This document shows, piece by piece, positions 35,523 to 44,573 of a stretch of DNA of 64,000 bases. The translations under genes were made by a program, and so were the position numbers. The stretch lies in assembly GCF_000353285.1 (NCBI RefSeq), contig NZ_KB731324.1, positions 886,577-950,576 of the forward strand, written 5' to 3'. A model generated the notes under the pieces. That model did no database searches. It saw only the letters and a program-made list of their open reading frames with translations, and was not told the DNA's origin. How positions within the stretch are numbered: the first letter of the stretch is position 1; each line of letters starts with the position of its first letter. This DNA comes from Leptolyngbya boryana PCC 6306. GTDB lineage: Bacteria; Cyanobacteriota; Cyanobacteriia; Leptolyngbyales; Leptolyngbyaceae.

Positions 35523-36086
35523 ATGGGTTTGTTCGACGATCTTGGGCGTTTTCTAGAAACTCGCATCGATGAGTTTTTGAAGAACAATCCGCAGCTTGAA
35601 TTACAAGCACTCGAAGAGAAGCTGTATGAACAAGAACAGGAAACGCGCCGATTGTTAGCAGATTTGCGGTTGCGAGAAAAACAAGTCGAAGCAGAAATTT
35701 TGACGACAGCGCAAGAAATTCAGCGCTGGCATGTGCGAATTGAGAAAGCAAGAACAGCAGGACGCAAGGATTTAGCAGAACCAGCCGAGGCACATGAAGC
35801 TTCGCTCTTACGCGAAGGCAATCAAAAATGGGGACAAATGCAAGTTCTCAAAGAACGGATTCAGCAGACAGAAGAGTTACAGAAAAAGATTCAGATTCGG
35901 CGGCAGGAATTGCAGACTGAGATCAAACAGGTGAAAGCAACCCAAGCCGCTCAAGCTTCACAACGCTGGGCAGTCGATGGCTGGAATCAGAGTGCAACTA
36001 AGATCGATGACCCGTTAGAGCAGAAGTTTCAGCAGTGGGAAACGCAGGAAGAGTTGGAGGAGATGAAGCGGAAGATGGGGAGATAG
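35523..36086 (+). CDS. TIGR04376 family coiled-coil protein
   Basis: This 187-residue, almost entirely alpha-helical protein begins MGLFDDLGRFLETRIDEFL and continues as a charged coiled coil to about residue 150, then a short Trp-containing tail (RWAVDGWNQSATKIDDPLEQ). The opening and layout match the cyanobacterial TIGR04376 family, whose function is not known. It has no signal peptide. The ATG at 35523 is chosen over an in-frame TTG at 35511 because GGAG precedes it at good spacing. It lies 50 bp after the PulC-like gene and may be co-transcribed with it. Confidence 0.82.
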   Translation: MGLFDDLGRFLETRIDEFLKNNPQLELQALEEKLYEQEQETRRLLADLRLREKQVEAEILTTAQEIQRWHVRIEKARTAGRKDLAEPAEAHEASLLREGNQKWGQMQVLKERIQQTEELQKKIQIRRQELQTEIKQVKATQAAQASQRWAVDGWNQSATKIDDPLEQKFQQWETQEELEEMKRKMGR

Positions 36087-36124
36087 GGAGAGGAATTCTG
36101 TTTGCAGTTGTAAATGCTAAATAA

Positions 36125-36177
36125 GAGTAGGGAGTAGGAAGCTACTAAAGGAACACCCCCACTCCCCACTCCCCACT
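36125..36177. repeat. Dispersed G/C-skewed hairpin repeat, copy 2
   Basis: The left arm GAGTAGGGAGTAGG (36125-36138) can pair with the right arm CCCCACTCCCCACTCCCCAC (36157-36176). It lies after the TIGR04376 gene and before the Anbu gene. Confidence 0.75.
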
Positions 36178-36182
36178 TCATC

Positions 36183-36214
36183 GTAGAGTAGTGCTAATAG
36201 ACTTTTTACTCTAC
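36183..36214 (+). promoter_or_regulatory. Inverted repeat just upstream of the Anbu start
   Basis: GTAGAGTA (36183-36190) and TACTCTAC (36207-36214) form an eight-pair stem ending 4 nt before the ATG at 36219, where a Shine-Dalgarno would be expected but is absent. It could be an operator or a leader hairpin affecting translation. Confidence 0.4.
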
Positions 36215-36218
36215 CCGT

Positions 36219-36968
36219 ATGACTTATTGCCTTGGGATTCTCACAAAAGAAGGACTCGTAATGGCGGCAGACTCTCGAACGAATGCGGGAGTCGATTACA
36301 TTTCGACCTATCGGAAACTCTTTGACTTCTCGATCGACAACGATCGCACCATCTTGCTCTGCACATCTGGCAATTTGTCGATCACGCAGTCCGCTTTGAC
36401 TTTAATGCAGCAAGACATCACCGCAAAAGCAGAAGTCAGCCTGCACACATTGCCGAGCATGTTTGAAATTGCGCGGTATATCGGCAACATGATTCGTCAA
36501 GTTCAGGAACAAAATCGCCCCTGGCTTGAGAAAGATGGCATTGATTACAACTGCACCGTGCTCCTCGGCGGACAGATTCGCGGTTCAGAGCCAGAACTCT
36601 TCATGATTTATAGTCAAGGCAATTTCATTCAAGCCTCGAAAGAAAAGCCCTTTTTGCAGATTGGCGAGGCGAAATATGGCAAACCGATTCTCGATCGTGT
36701 CTTGTCCTTTGAAACCTCGATCGAATCAGCTGCGAAATGTGCGCTGTTATCGATCGATTCGACCATGATTTCTAACATCTCAGTCGGCCCGCCCATCAAC
36801 TTAGTCATGTATGAGGCGAATAGTTTCAAAGTTCGATATCGCCTGAGCTTAAACATTGATGCGCCTTACTTAACTCAGATTCGCCAACAATGGGGAAAAT
36901 GTCTCAACGAAGCGTTTGAGCAGATGCCGAACATTGATTGGCAGCATTACTTGAACGGGGACACATAA
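36219..36968 (+). CDS. Proteasome-type peptidase (Anbu, ancestral beta subunit)
   Basis: This 249-residue Ntn-hydrolase starts MTYCLGILTKEGLVMAADSR. After Met removal the catalytic triad expected for proteasome beta-type subunits is present: Thr1, Asp17 and Lys32. The length and the TYCLGI start fit Anbu/HslV-related peptidases, which form open ring or lock-washer assemblies. In many bacteria Anbu is in an operon with an ATP-grasp protein, an alpha-E protein and a transglutaminase-like protein; none of these is present here. The next gene, an ATPase, begins 39 bp later on the same strand. The substrate is unknown. Confidence 0.9.
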   Translation: MTYCLGILTKEGLVMAADSRTNAGVDYISTYRKLFDFSIDNDRTILLCTSGNLSITQSALTLMQQDITAKAEVSLHTLPSMFEIARYIGNMIRQVQEQNRPWLEKDGIDYNCTVLLGGQIRGSEPELFMIYSQGNFIQASKEKPFLQIGEAKYGKPILDRVLSFETSIESAAKCALLSIDSTMISNISVGPPINLVMYEANSFKVRYRLSLNIDAPYLTQIRQQWGKCLNEAFEQMPNIDWQHYLNGDT

Positions 36969-37007
36969 TTAGTGTTACTGTGAATTTCTGAAATTCTTTG
37001 GTTCTCT

Positions 37008-38324
37008 ATGTCTCAACCTAAACTTACTAAGCGCGTTTCCACTGCTCTCGTCAATGCTCTGAGTGCAGGAGTTGTGCCACGTGTCGGTTTAGAACATATT
37101 GCAGTCGGACGAGAAAAAGAGATTGCAGCCATTCGGCAGGATTTTGAGCATGTGGCAAATGGCGGAGCCGCATTTCGATTTGTGATTGGACGATATGGAG
37201 CCGGGAAAAGCTTTACCCTGCAATTGATTCGCAATCTCGCAATGGAACAGGGATTTGTTGTTGCAGATGCAGATATCACGCCTGATCGACGGTTAGTTGG
37301 CAGTCAAGGCGCAGGCGTTGCAACTTACCGCGAATTGATGCGAAATTTGGCAACGAAAAGCCGACCTGAAGGCGGCGCGCTCACCCTCATTCTAGAACGC
37401 TGGATTGCAGCGATTCAGGCACAGGTAGCTCAGGACACAGGCATGAAGCCGAGTGACGAAGGCTTCGATCAACAGGTAGAAGCTCAGATTCGCTTAGTGA
37501 CACAAGATGTTGCAGATTTAGTCAATGGATTTGATTTTGCAACGGTGATCATTGCCTACTGGACAGGCTATCGATCGAATGATGAAGCCAAAAAAGAATC
37601 AGCGATGCGATGGTTACGCGGTGAGTTTTCCACTAAGACCGAAGCAAAAGCAGCTTTGGGAGTCAGAGTCATTATTGATGATGATTCTTGGTATGACTAT
37701 GTGAAGCTGATCGCTCGATTTGCAGCAGACATTGACTATAAAGGACTGATTATCATTTTGGATGAAGTCATCCACTTGTCGAAGATTTCAACCGCGATCG
37801 CGCGTCAAAATAACTATGACAAGCTTTTAGCAATGTTCAATGATGCGATGCAAGGGAAAGTTAGCCATCTGGGAACTTTGATCGGAGGAACCCCTCAATT
37901 TCTCGAAGATCCGAGACGCGGATTGTATAGCGATCCAGCTTGGCAACGTCGCACCGCTGAAAGTCGCGTGATTCAATCCGATGAAGCAGATACGAGTGCG
38001 CCTGTGATTCGATTAGAGGCATTAAGCGAACCAGAATTGCAGTTACTTTTGCAGCGAATCTCGATCGTATTTTTCAGCCATTACGAGATGCGAAAGCAAC
38101 TCACTGCTTCTGAAATTTCAACCTTTATCAGTGCAGTCCGCGGCGGGAAAGTCGGAACCGAGACGCGCCTCACTCCCGGTGAAATTATTCGCGATTTCAT
38201 GACTGCTTTGAACTTAATCCAGCAGAATCCGAAGCTAACCTTGAGCGAATTGATTCAAACACAGAAGTATCAGACTCCACCACAGCCAACCGAACAGGAT
38301 GAGTTTGCTGAGTTCACGCTTTGA
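37008..38324 (+). CDS. BrxD-like / DUF2791 P-loop ATPase
   Basis: This 438-residue ATPase has an N-terminal LEHIAVGREKEIAAIRQDF, Walker A GRYGAGKSFTL (61-71), GVATYRELMRNLATKS and Walker B GLIIILDEVIHL, followed by a C-terminal helical region. These match the DUF2791 family that includes BrxD of some BREX phage-defence systems and ATPases of TerB/helicase operons. No BREX partner (PglZ, BrxC, methyltransferase) and no helicase is in the window, so it is an orphan or works with the Anbu peptidase directly upstream. Either partnership is speculation. Confidence 0.85.
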   Translation: MSQPKLTKRVSTALVNALSAGVVPRVGLEHIAVGREKEIAAIRQDFEHVANGGAAFRFVIGRYGAGKSFTLQLIRNLAMEQGFVVADADITPDRRLVGSQGAGVATYRELMRNLATKSRPEGGALTLILERWIAAIQAQVAQDTGMKPSDEGFDQQVEAQIRLVTQDVADLVNGFDFATVIIAYWTGYRSNDEAKKESAMRWLRGEFSTKTEAKAALGVRVIIDDDSWYDYVKLIARFAADIDYKGLIIILDEVIHLSKISTAIARQNNYDKLLAMFNDAMQGKVSHLGTLIGGTPQFLEDPRRGLYSDPAWQRRTAESRVIQSDEADTSAPVIRLEALSEPELQLLLQRISIVFFSHYEMRKQLTASEISTFISAVRGGKVGTETRLTPGEIIRDFMTALNLIQQNPKLTLSELIQTQKYQTPPQPTEQDEFAEFTL

Positions 38325-38350
38325 GATACGGGACATGCTCTATCAGGAAC

Positions 38351-38393
38351 CGTCATAAGCTTTCAACTGCCCTAAGACAGAGGGCTTATGACG
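38351..38393. other. Nested inverted repeat after the BrxD-like gene
   Basis: CGTCATAAGC (38351) pairs with GCTTATGACG (38384-38393); inside lies a second stem GCCCT/AGGGC. There is no T-run, so it is a possible structured 3' end rather than a textbook terminator. Confidence 0.5.
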
Positions 38394-38487
38394 ATTTCAT
38401 TAGGACTGTAAAGCGAGGTCACATCAGGACGAAGTTGCCGATCGCCTATGGTATTGTCTGAGTGATTCTAGGAATAGAGAGATTCTT

Positions 38488-39234
38488 ATGCAAACAACTT
38501 TCAGACGTATCCTCATTCTTTTCGTCGGTTTGCTAGTTCCATTATTTTTTGCCTGTCAGTCTAATAGCCAAGTCGATGCGGCTCCCTCAGCAGCACCACA
38601 GTTGAGTGCTTCCCCCGCAAAGCTTGATCCATTGCCTTACGATTATGCTGCCCTAGAGCCTTACATTGATGCTCAAACGATGCGACTTCACCACGATAAG
38701 CATCATGCAACTTATGTGAATAACATTAATGAGACTCTAAAGGCTTATCCAGACCTTCAGAAGCAGAGCGTTGATAGTTTAATTCAGAATCTCAACCAGG
38801 TTCCGGAGGCAATTCGGACGAAGATTCGCAACAACGGCGGCGGACATGTCAATCACACGATGTTCTGGCAGATTATGGCTCCAAAAGCTGGAGGCACGCC
38901 GACTGGAGCTGTCGCAAAAGCAATTGATCAGACCTTCGGCAGTTTTGATGCATTTAAGCAGCAGTTTAATAAAGCTGGAGCCGATCGCTTTGGCAGTGGA
39001 TGGGCGTGGCTCGTCAGCGATCGCCAAGGAAAACTCAGCATCACTTCAACCGCAAATCAAGATAATCCCCTGATGAGCAATCCCAATGCCTATCCGATTT
39101 TAGGCAATGATGTTTGGGAACACGCTTACTACCTGAAGTATCAGAATCGTCGAGCAGAATATCTGACAAATTGGTGGAATGTCGTGAACTGGCAAGCAGT
39201 CAATCAACGCTACGCGCAAGCGCAGAGAAAGTAA
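38488..39234 (+). CDS. sodA: Manganese superoxide dismutase with lipoprotein-type signal
   Basis: This 248-residue protein is Fe/Mn-SOD with an N-terminal export signal: [18 protein letters not shown], where Cys23 would be the lipidated residue, then a Ser/Ala/Pro linker and the enzyme from [13 protein letters not shown]. Metal ligands are in [22 protein letters not shown] and DVWEHAYYL. The Gln in STANQDNPL is at the position typical of Mn rather than Fe enzymes. It should detoxify superoxide on the outer face of the plasma membrane or in the thylakoid lumen. The lipobox FFAC is somewhat atypical. It converges on the response regulator with an 8-bp gap. Confidence 0.93.
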   Translation: MQTTFRRILILFVGLLVPLFFACQSNSQVDAAPSAAPQLSASPAKLDPLPYDYAALEPYIDAQTMRLHHDKHHATYVNNINETLKAYPDLQKQSVDSLIQNLNQVPEAIRTKIRNNGGGHVNHTMFWQIMAPKAGGTPTGAVAKAIDQTFGSFDAFKQQFNKAGADRFGSGWAWLVSDRQGKLSITSTANQDNPLMSNPNAYPILGNDVWEHAYYLKYQNRRAEYLTNWWNVVNWQAVNQRYAQAQRK

Positions 39235-39242
39235 TCATCGGT

Positions 39243-39638
39243 TTAAGCATCCGGCGGGAAAGCCAAGCAATATTGCTGAACCAGCCGGATGAGCTCCAAA
39301 GGATCAACGGGCTTAGTCAGGTAGTCATTAAATCCGGATCTGAGCGCAGCCTGGCGGTCTTCTTCACGCGCATAAGCAGTCAGCGCGATCGCAGGAAGCG
39401 TTTCACCTTTGGGGAGTTCGCGCACCCGCCCGATTAGCTCAAAGCCGTCCATTTCAGGCATCGCAACGTCACTGACTAATAGCTTTGGAAGTTCTCTTTC
39501 AAGTAGGGATAATGCTTCCTTCGCGTTGGGCGCAACGGTAACGATCGCACCTTCATCTTCAAGCATGAATCGAAGCAAATCCCTGGTATCGGGATCATCA
39601 TCGACGACTAAAATATCCATCTGCGCCAGGGTTTGCAT
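39243..39638 (-). CDS. Single-domain response regulator (CheY-like)
   Basis: This 131-residue receiver domain has the acidic pocket DILVVDDDPDTRD, phospho-acceptor Asp57 (LLVSDVAMPEMDGFELI), the switch Thr in IALTAYAREED and LTKPVDPLELI. There is no output domain, so it acts by protein contact or in a phosphorelay. The closest relatives by eye are the receivers attached to cyanobacterial hybrid kinases. An in-frame ATG at residue 7 is an alternative start. No kinase is adjacent; hybrid kinases lie 7 and 16 kb away. Confidence 0.93.
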   Translation of the reverse strand: MQTLAQMDILVVDDDPDTRDLLRFMLEDEGAIVTVAPNAKEALSLLERELPKLLVSDVAMPEMDGFELIGRVRELPKGETLPAIALTAYAREEDRQAALRSGFNDYLTKPVDPLELIRLVQQYCLAFPPDA

Positions 39639-39866
39639 GTATGGTCAACCTACGGAAAATGGGCTTCAGAGGGACTCCCGATCTGAAGACAATCTCTAAC
39701 CTATGCCTTACGATAGTTCATCGCTTCTATCTCTAGACTGAAAACAAGTTAGCTCTCTCCCAAGCTAGAGCCTCTGTCTAAATAATTTTTCTAAACTTGA
39801 TTTTATCTACTCTCCTCTCTATATAAACATTTGATTATCGATATTTGATCAGTAGTCAAAAGCCTT

Positions 39867-39894
39867 CCCTGAGTCAAATTTGACTCAGGGTTTT
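39867..39894. terminator. 24-nt perfect palindrome overlapping the rbsK stop codon
   Basis: CCCTGAGTCAAA/TTTGACTCAGGG (39867-39890) contains the rbsK TGA (39885-39887). On the plus strand it is followed by TTTTGTTT, on the minus strand by AAGGCTTTTG. It probably ends rbsK transcription and could also block transcripts entering from the other side. Confidence 0.75.
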
Positions 39895-40811
39895 GTTTGT
39901 TTACGCAAGAAATCGTCTAGGGTTGCTCGATCGCTCAGTGAGGATTGCGCGCCAGATTTTGTCGTTGACAAGGCTCCCGATGCCGCTCCCCATCGCACTG
40001 CTTCCCGCATTGGATGCCCCTCAGCTAATGCGACTGCTAACCCCGCATTAAATGCATCTCCAGCCGCAACCGTGTCAATTGCTACAACCGGAAAAACTGG
40101 CATAAAGAAGCGATCGTCTTCGGTTGCACAATAGACACCTTGAGCGCCCATTTTGATAATCACGGTCTTCGTTCCTCGCTGTTGCAGAATTTCGGCGGCT
40201 CGTTCGGCATCCGCTTGAGTCTGAATCGGAAATCCGACAAGCTGTTCTGTTTCAGTGGCATTCGGGGTAATAATGTCGATCGCACCGTACAATTCATCTG
40301 GAAAAACGGCAGGAGCAGGAGCAGGATCAAGAATGACAGTTGCCCCAATTGCTTTAGCAGAACGTGCCGCAGTTTGAACGATCTCGAACGGAATTTCAAG
40401 CTGGAGTAATAAAATCGACGAATCCGTCAGCATTAAGCGATCGAGGTCAGATTGATCGACATTTCCATTTGCACCAGCAATCACGATGATATGATTTTCG
40501 CTTTGGTCGTTTACGGCAATCATGGCAACTCCGGAGGAGGTTGAACGATCGATGAAAATGCGATCGCTTTGCACTCCAGCCGCTTTTAAACTCGCTAACA
40601 ATTCTTGTCCAAACGCATCATCACCAACTCGCCCAACCATCTGACTGGAGCCACCCAGTTTTGCAACTGCAACCGCTTGATTTGCGCCTTTCCCACCCGG
40701 AACAGTTGAGAATGAATACCCAGTTAGGGTTTCTCCAGGCTTGGGTAATTTTGGAACTCGGGCGACGAGATCCATGTTGATACTACCGAAGGTGAAAATA
40801 GGTCGAGACAT
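39885..40811 (-). CDS. rbsK: Ribokinase (PfkB family)
   Basis: This 308-residue sugar kinase has the first PfkB signature VPGGKGANQAVAVAKLGG, a substrate-binding start FTFGSINMDLVARVPKLPKP, the anion hole/catalytic base motif DTVAAGDAFNAGLAVAL and NATETEQLVG. It phosphorylates D-ribose at O-5 for the pentose phosphate pathway. No ribose transporter is nearby. It is the last gene of a minus-strand group with the methyltransferase (28-bp gap). Another PfkB substrate cannot be excluded, but the ribokinase pattern is close. Confidence 0.92.
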   Translation of the reverse strand: MSRPIFTFGSINMDLVARVPKLPKPGETLTGYSFSTVPGGKGANQAVAVAKLGGSSQMVGRVGDDAFGQELLASLKAAGVQSDRIFIDRSTSSGVAMIAVNDQSENHIIVIAGANGNVDQSDLDRLMLTDSSILLLQLEIPFEIVQTAARSAKAIGATVILDPAPAPAVFPDELYGAIDIITPNATETEQLVGFPIQTQADAERAAEILQQRGTKTVIIKMGAQGVYCATEDDRFFMPVFPVVAIDTVAAGDAFNAGLAVALAEGHPMREAVRWGAASGALSTTKSGAQSSLSDRATLDDFLRKQTKP

Positions 40812-40839
40812 AATTACGCCTGCTGAATTCTGAAGCGTT

Positions 40840-41517
40840 CTAAAAAGTCACTTTATGCAACTGAAATAGCTCTCCGGGGAGCGTTTTGACAATCTTGCCT
40901 CCTTCGGACTGGATCAGCTTCTTCCAATCCGCGAGCGATTCCAAAAAGACCTCTGTACCCAGATAAGTCTCCAAAATTGCCCAACTCTCAGCCAAAGCGG
41001 CATCCGGATCGAGCACATCAAACACAAACACTCCGCCCGGTTTGAGCACTCGTTTCACTTCCGTCACAACCGACTGCCAGTAATCCACATCTGAATAGCA
41101 ACTGACCCCAGTCGAAACCACCAGATCAAACTGAGCCGCATCATACTCTAACTGATGCGCCGCCCCAAGTTTCACGCCTCGAAACAGCTTTGAGTTTAAC
41201 TGGGGGGCACGAGTATTCATCGCGTCACAGGCGACCTTACTCACGTCTTGTCCCGCGTAGTAAGCATTCCAGTCGCGCCAGTTATAGACAAAAAAACCAA
41301 CGCCACAGCCGATATCTAAGCAGCGTTGATTTTTTTGCGGCTGAGCAAGTTGCCAAAATGGAGAAGTCACTTTTGCTTGTAGCGTTCCCGCGACTCGATC
41401 GCGAAAAATTGGCATCGCTTCAACTTCGGCAGGTAGATCAAATGCCTCTCCTCGATACTCGCGATTAAAGCGTTCGGCGATCGCGACAATTCGTGGACTC
41501 CAATCCTGTACGCTCAA
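40840..41517 (-). CDS. Class I SAM-dependent methyltransferase
   Basis: This 225-residue protein has motif I LDIGCGVGFFVYNW, motif II-like QFDLVVSTGVSCYSD and motif III VKRVLKPGGVFVFDVLDPD of the Rossmann-fold methyltransferases. The substrate is unknown; the N-terminal block (IVAIAERFNREYRGEAFDLP) looks like a cyanobacterial orthologue family. It lies between a small membrane protein (5 bp upstream) and ribokinase. Confidence 0.88.
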   Translation of the reverse strand: MSVQDWSPRIVAIAERFNREYRGEAFDLPAEVEAMPIFRDRVAGTLQAKVTSPFWQLAQPQKNQRCLDIGCGVGFFVYNWRDWNAYYAGQDVSKVACDAMNTRAPQLNSKLFRGVKLGAAHQLEYDAAQFDLVVSTGVSCYSDVDYWQSVVTEVKRVLKPGGVFVFDVLDPDAALAESWAILETYLGTEVFLESLADWKKLIQSEGGKIVKTLPGELFQLHKVTF

Positions 41518-41522
41518 TGTTT

Positions 41523-41702
41523 TTAACCTTTCAATGCACGGGTGAAATTTTGACGATAAGACCGATTAAACACTAAGGCGGGCCACAGCAGTGCTAAATA
41601 AATTTTGCCTTGGCTAAAGTTGGTGCGGCGAAATCCCTTCCAAAAGCGATAGACACCGACGACATAAACCGCTAAGGCGACAAATAGGAATAGCTTTACC
41701 AT
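41523..41702 (-). CDS. Small conserved membrane protein
   Basis: This 59-residue protein has one N-terminal hydrophobic helix (VKLFLFVALAVYVVGVYRFW) followed by a basic, aromatic tail (KGFRRTNFSQGKIYLALLWP). The start is ATG 41702, with AAGGA 7-8 nt upstream; a longer frame to 41732 lacks this. It stands 5 bp before the methyltransferase and is likely co-transcribed. I recognise no named family. Confidence 0.72.
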   Translation of the reverse strand: MVKLFLFVALAVYVVGVYRFWKGFRRTNFSQGKIYLALLWPALVFNRSYRQNFTRALKG

Positions 41703-41742
41703 ACCGGAATCCTTCAAAATTTGTGATGTCAAGATTCTAGCA

Positions 41743-41790
41743 AGTGGAGTGGGGAGTGGGGAGACAGGTTTCTAGTCCCTACTCCCCACC
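41743..41790. repeat. Dispersed G/C-skewed hairpin repeat, copy 3
   Basis: The G-rich arm AGTGGAGTGGGGAGTGGGG (41743-41761) faces the C-rich arm TAGTCCCTACTCCCCACC (41773-41790), giving a long imperfect stem between two divergent genes. Confidence 0.75.
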
Positions 41791-41887
41791 TTCTTCCAAT
41801 TGCTAATAATTGTGAGGGAGGTTGCCCGAAAAAAGCTAGCACTGTCAAATTAGGTAAAGATGCGATCGATTACTTTAAGGAGATTCT

Positions 41888-44431
41888 ATGCGAGCGGTGC
41901 TAATGGCAGGCGGATCGGGAACTCGACTCAGACCGCTCACCTGTGATCTGCCAAAACCGATGGTTCCAATTTTGAATCGTCCGATCGCTGAGCACATTAT
42001 TGACTTGCTAAAGCGACATCAGATCCGAGAAATAATCGCGACACTCCACTATCTGCCAGATGTGATGCGCGATTATTTCCAGGATGGCAGCGAGTTTGGC
42101 GTGCAGATGACCTATGCAGTCGAAGAAGATCAACCCCTTGGAACAGCAGGCTGTGTCAAAAATATTGCAGAGTTACTGGATGATACTTTTTTAGTGATTA
42201 GCGGCGATAGTATTACCGATTTTGATCTCACTGCTGCGATCGAATTTCATTACCGGAAAGGATCAAAAGCAACGTTGATTTTGACTCGGGTGCCCAATCC
42301 GATCGAATTTGGCGTGGTAATCACCGATGAAAATGCGAGTATTAAACGCTTCCTCGAAAAGCCGTCGAGTAGTGAAATCTTCTCAGATACCGTCAATACG
42401 GGGATTTACATTCTTGAACCAGAAGTTCTGCAATATCTACCAGAAAATGAAGAGGCGGATTTTTCAAAGGATCTGTTTCCACTGTTGCTCGACAAGGGCG
42501 AACCGATGTATGGCTACGTCGCAGACGGGTACTGGTGCGATGTCGGGCATTTAGACGCGTATCGGGAAGCGCAATATGCTGGACTTTCCCGCCGAGTGAA
42601 ATTAGAGTTCGCCTATGTTGAGCGATCGCCCGGACTATGGGTTGGAGAGAATACTTATCTTGATCCCACTGCCAAAATTGAAACTCCCGTGATTATTGGC
42701 AACAACTGCCGCATCGGGTCGCGTGTCACCATCGAAGCCGGAACCGCGATCGGGGATAACGTGACGATTGGGAATGAAGCAGATTTGAAGCGCCCGATCA
42801 TTTGGAATGGTGCAATGATTGGCGATGAGGTGCATCTCAGGGCTTGTGTGATTGCACGCGGGGCGAGAATTGATCGACGATCTCATGTTTTAGAAGGGGC
42901 AGTGGTGGGACCGCTCTCATCGGTGGGAGAAGAAGCGCTGATTAGTCCCAATGTCCGGGTGTGGCCGAGTAAGAGCGTTGAAGCTGGGGCGACGCTGAAT
43001 ACGAATTTGATTTGGGGATATACCGCACATCGGAATCTATTCGGACAGCGAGGCGTTTCGGGCTTAGCAAATGTCGATGTGATTCCAGAATTTGCCGTGA
43101 AGTTAGGAGCGGCATACGGTTCGACTTTGAAACCGGGATCACAAGTCACCGTTTCGCGGGATCAAAGAACCATTTCGCGAATGGTATCTCGATCGATGAT
43201 TGCCGGATTAATGTCCGTCGGGATCAATATCCAAAATCTTGAAGCTACAGCAATCCCAGTTGCGCGATCAGTAGTTCCAACCTTAGGCGTGGCGGGAGGA
43301 TTGCATATTCGGATTCATCCTGATAAGTCAGATCATATTGTGATTGAGTTCTTCGATCGCAACGGGATCAACGTCTCGAAAGCGATCGAGAAAAAGATCG
43401 AAGGAGCATTTTTCAAAGAAGATTTTCGTCGTGCTCCGATTCATGAAATTGGCGGCGTTGTGAATGTGCATCAAGCGCTCGATATCTATAGCCGAGGATT
43501 TGAGCGACATCTGAATATTCAAGCCATCCAGACCAGCAGTTCAAAAGTGATTATCGATTATGCCTATGCGGTTTCGGGTGCCGTCTTACCACAATTATTG
43601 GCAAAATTTGGCTGTGATGCGGTGGTCTTAAATGCAAGTCTGACGCAAACTGCGCCATCTTTGAACGATCGAGAAACGCTGCTCAATCAATTAGGTCACG
43701 TTGTCGAAGCGTTAAAAGCAACCTTTGGGGTACAAGTTTCAGCCAAAGGTGAGCAATTCATCTTAGTCGATGAAACGGGCAGTCCCATCCGAGGAGAAAC
43801 GCTTACGGCTTTGATGGTCGATATGATTTTGACCGCCCATCCCCGTGGAACAGTGGTTGTTCCGGTTCATGCATCGAGTGCGATCGAGCAAATTGCCCGT
43901 CGTCACGATGGCAAAGTAGTTCGCACTAAAGCGAACCCGACTGCGTTAATGGAAGCGTGTCATGCCCATTCCAGCACGGTCTTAGGCGGAAGTGGCGAGA
44001 TGGGCTTTATCTTCCCGCAACTACATCCTGGCTTTGATGCAATGTTCTGCATTGCGAAACTGATCGAGATGTTAACGTTGCAGGATCGCACGTTGGCACA
44101 GATTCGATCAGAATGTCCGCGAGTGTCCCATAAAACCTATTCGGTACGCTGTCCCTGGACAGTCAAAGGCGCATTAATGCGGCATTTAGTCGAAAGCCAT
44201 CCCGCAGAAATGTTGGAGACGTTCGACGGGGTAAAGATTTTCAACCCAGAACGCAGTGATAGCTGGGTGCTAATTTTACCGGATGCAACAGAGCCATTAA
44301 TTCACGTCTATGCCAATAGCCCAAATCGCGGTTGGGTCGATGAAACACTGCGAGAATATCGCTTACGAGTTCAGGAATTTGTCTATCAAGAACAAGGGAT
44401 TGAGGAGGCAAGGGTAGAGCATGTGTACTAA
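41888..44431 (+). CDS. Sugar nucleotidyltransferase fused to a degenerate phosphomannomutase domain
   Basis: This 847-residue protein has three parts. An NTP-transferase domain (1-235) with [18 protein letters not shown] and GDSITDFDL resembles mannose-1-phosphate guanylyltransferase. A hexapeptide-repeat beta-helix spans about 245-375. A phosphohexomutase-like part follows (about 380-847). In the last, the catalytic Ser loop (TASHNP in active enzymes) is replaced near 465-490 by [18 protein letters not shown], and the metal loop DGDAD by VDETGSPI, so mutase activity is unlikely and the domain may be regulatory. This architecture recurs in cyanobacteria. It presumably supplies GDP-mannose or another NDP-sugar for glycans. 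AAGGAG precedes the ATG. Confidence 0.9.
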   Translation: MRAVLMAGGSGTRLRPLTCDLPKPMVPILNRPIAEHIIDLLKRHQIREIIATLHYLPDVMRDYFQDGSEFGVQMTYAVEEDQPLGTAGCVKNIAELLDDTFLVISGDSITDFDLTAAIEFHYRKGSKATLILTRVPNPIEFGVVITDENASIKRFLEKPSSSEIFSDTVNTGIYILEPEVLQYLPENEEADFSKDLFPLLLDKGEPMYGYVADGYWCDVGHLDAYREAQYAGLSRRVKLEFAYVERSPGLWVGENTYLDPTAKIETPVIIGNNCRIGSRVTIEAGTAIGDNVTIGNEADLKRPIIWNGAMIGDEVHLRACVIARGARIDRRSHVLEGAVVGPLSSVGEEALISPNVRVWPSKSVEAGATLNTNLIWGYTAHRNLFGQRGVSGLANVDVIPEFAVKLGAAYGSTLKPGSQVTVSRDQRTISRMVSRSMIAGLMSVGINIQNLEATAIPVARSVVPTLGVAGGLHIRIHPDKSDHIVIEFFDRNGINVSKAIEKKIEGAFFKEDFRRAPIHEIGGVVNVHQALDIYSRGFERHLNIQAIQTSSSKVIIDYAYAVSGAVLPQLLAKFGCDAVVLNASLTQTAPSLNDRETLLNQLGHVVEALKATFGVQVSAKGEQFILVDETGSPIRGETLTALMVDMILTAHPRGTVVVPVHASSAIEQIARRHDGKVVRTKANPTALMEACHAHSSTVLGGSGEMGFIFPQLHPGFDAMFCIAKLIEMLTLQDRTLAQIRSECPRVSHKTYSVRCPWTVKGALMRHLVESHPAEMLETFDGVKIFNPERSDSWVLILPDATEPLIHVYANSPNRGWVDETLREYRLRVQEFVYQEQGIEEARVEHVY

Positions 44432-44434
44432 AAT

Positions 44435-44507
44435 GTAGAGAGTAGGAAAGTAGGGGGTAGGGAGAGAAAACGAAACACATCTCCCTACTCCCCACTCCCC
44501 ACCTCCC
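44435..44507. repeat. Dispersed G/C-skewed hairpin repeat, copy 4
   Basis: The left arm ends in GGGGGTAGGGAG (44454-44465) and the right arm begins CTCCCTACTCCCC (44481-44493), giving at least a 12-pair stem. It lies 4 nt after the stop of the nucleotidyltransferase gene and may serve as its 3' processing or stop signal. Confidence 0.75.
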
Positions 44508-44573
44508 AAAATCGATTCGTAACAACCCATCGATCGACTGTAGAATAACGTTCACTCACTTTCTCACAGGTCT

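Noticed and set aside
37008-38324. A BREX phage-defence system
   Set aside because: Only a BrxD-like ATPase is present; BrxC, PglZ, BrxA/B and the methyltransferase are missing from the window.
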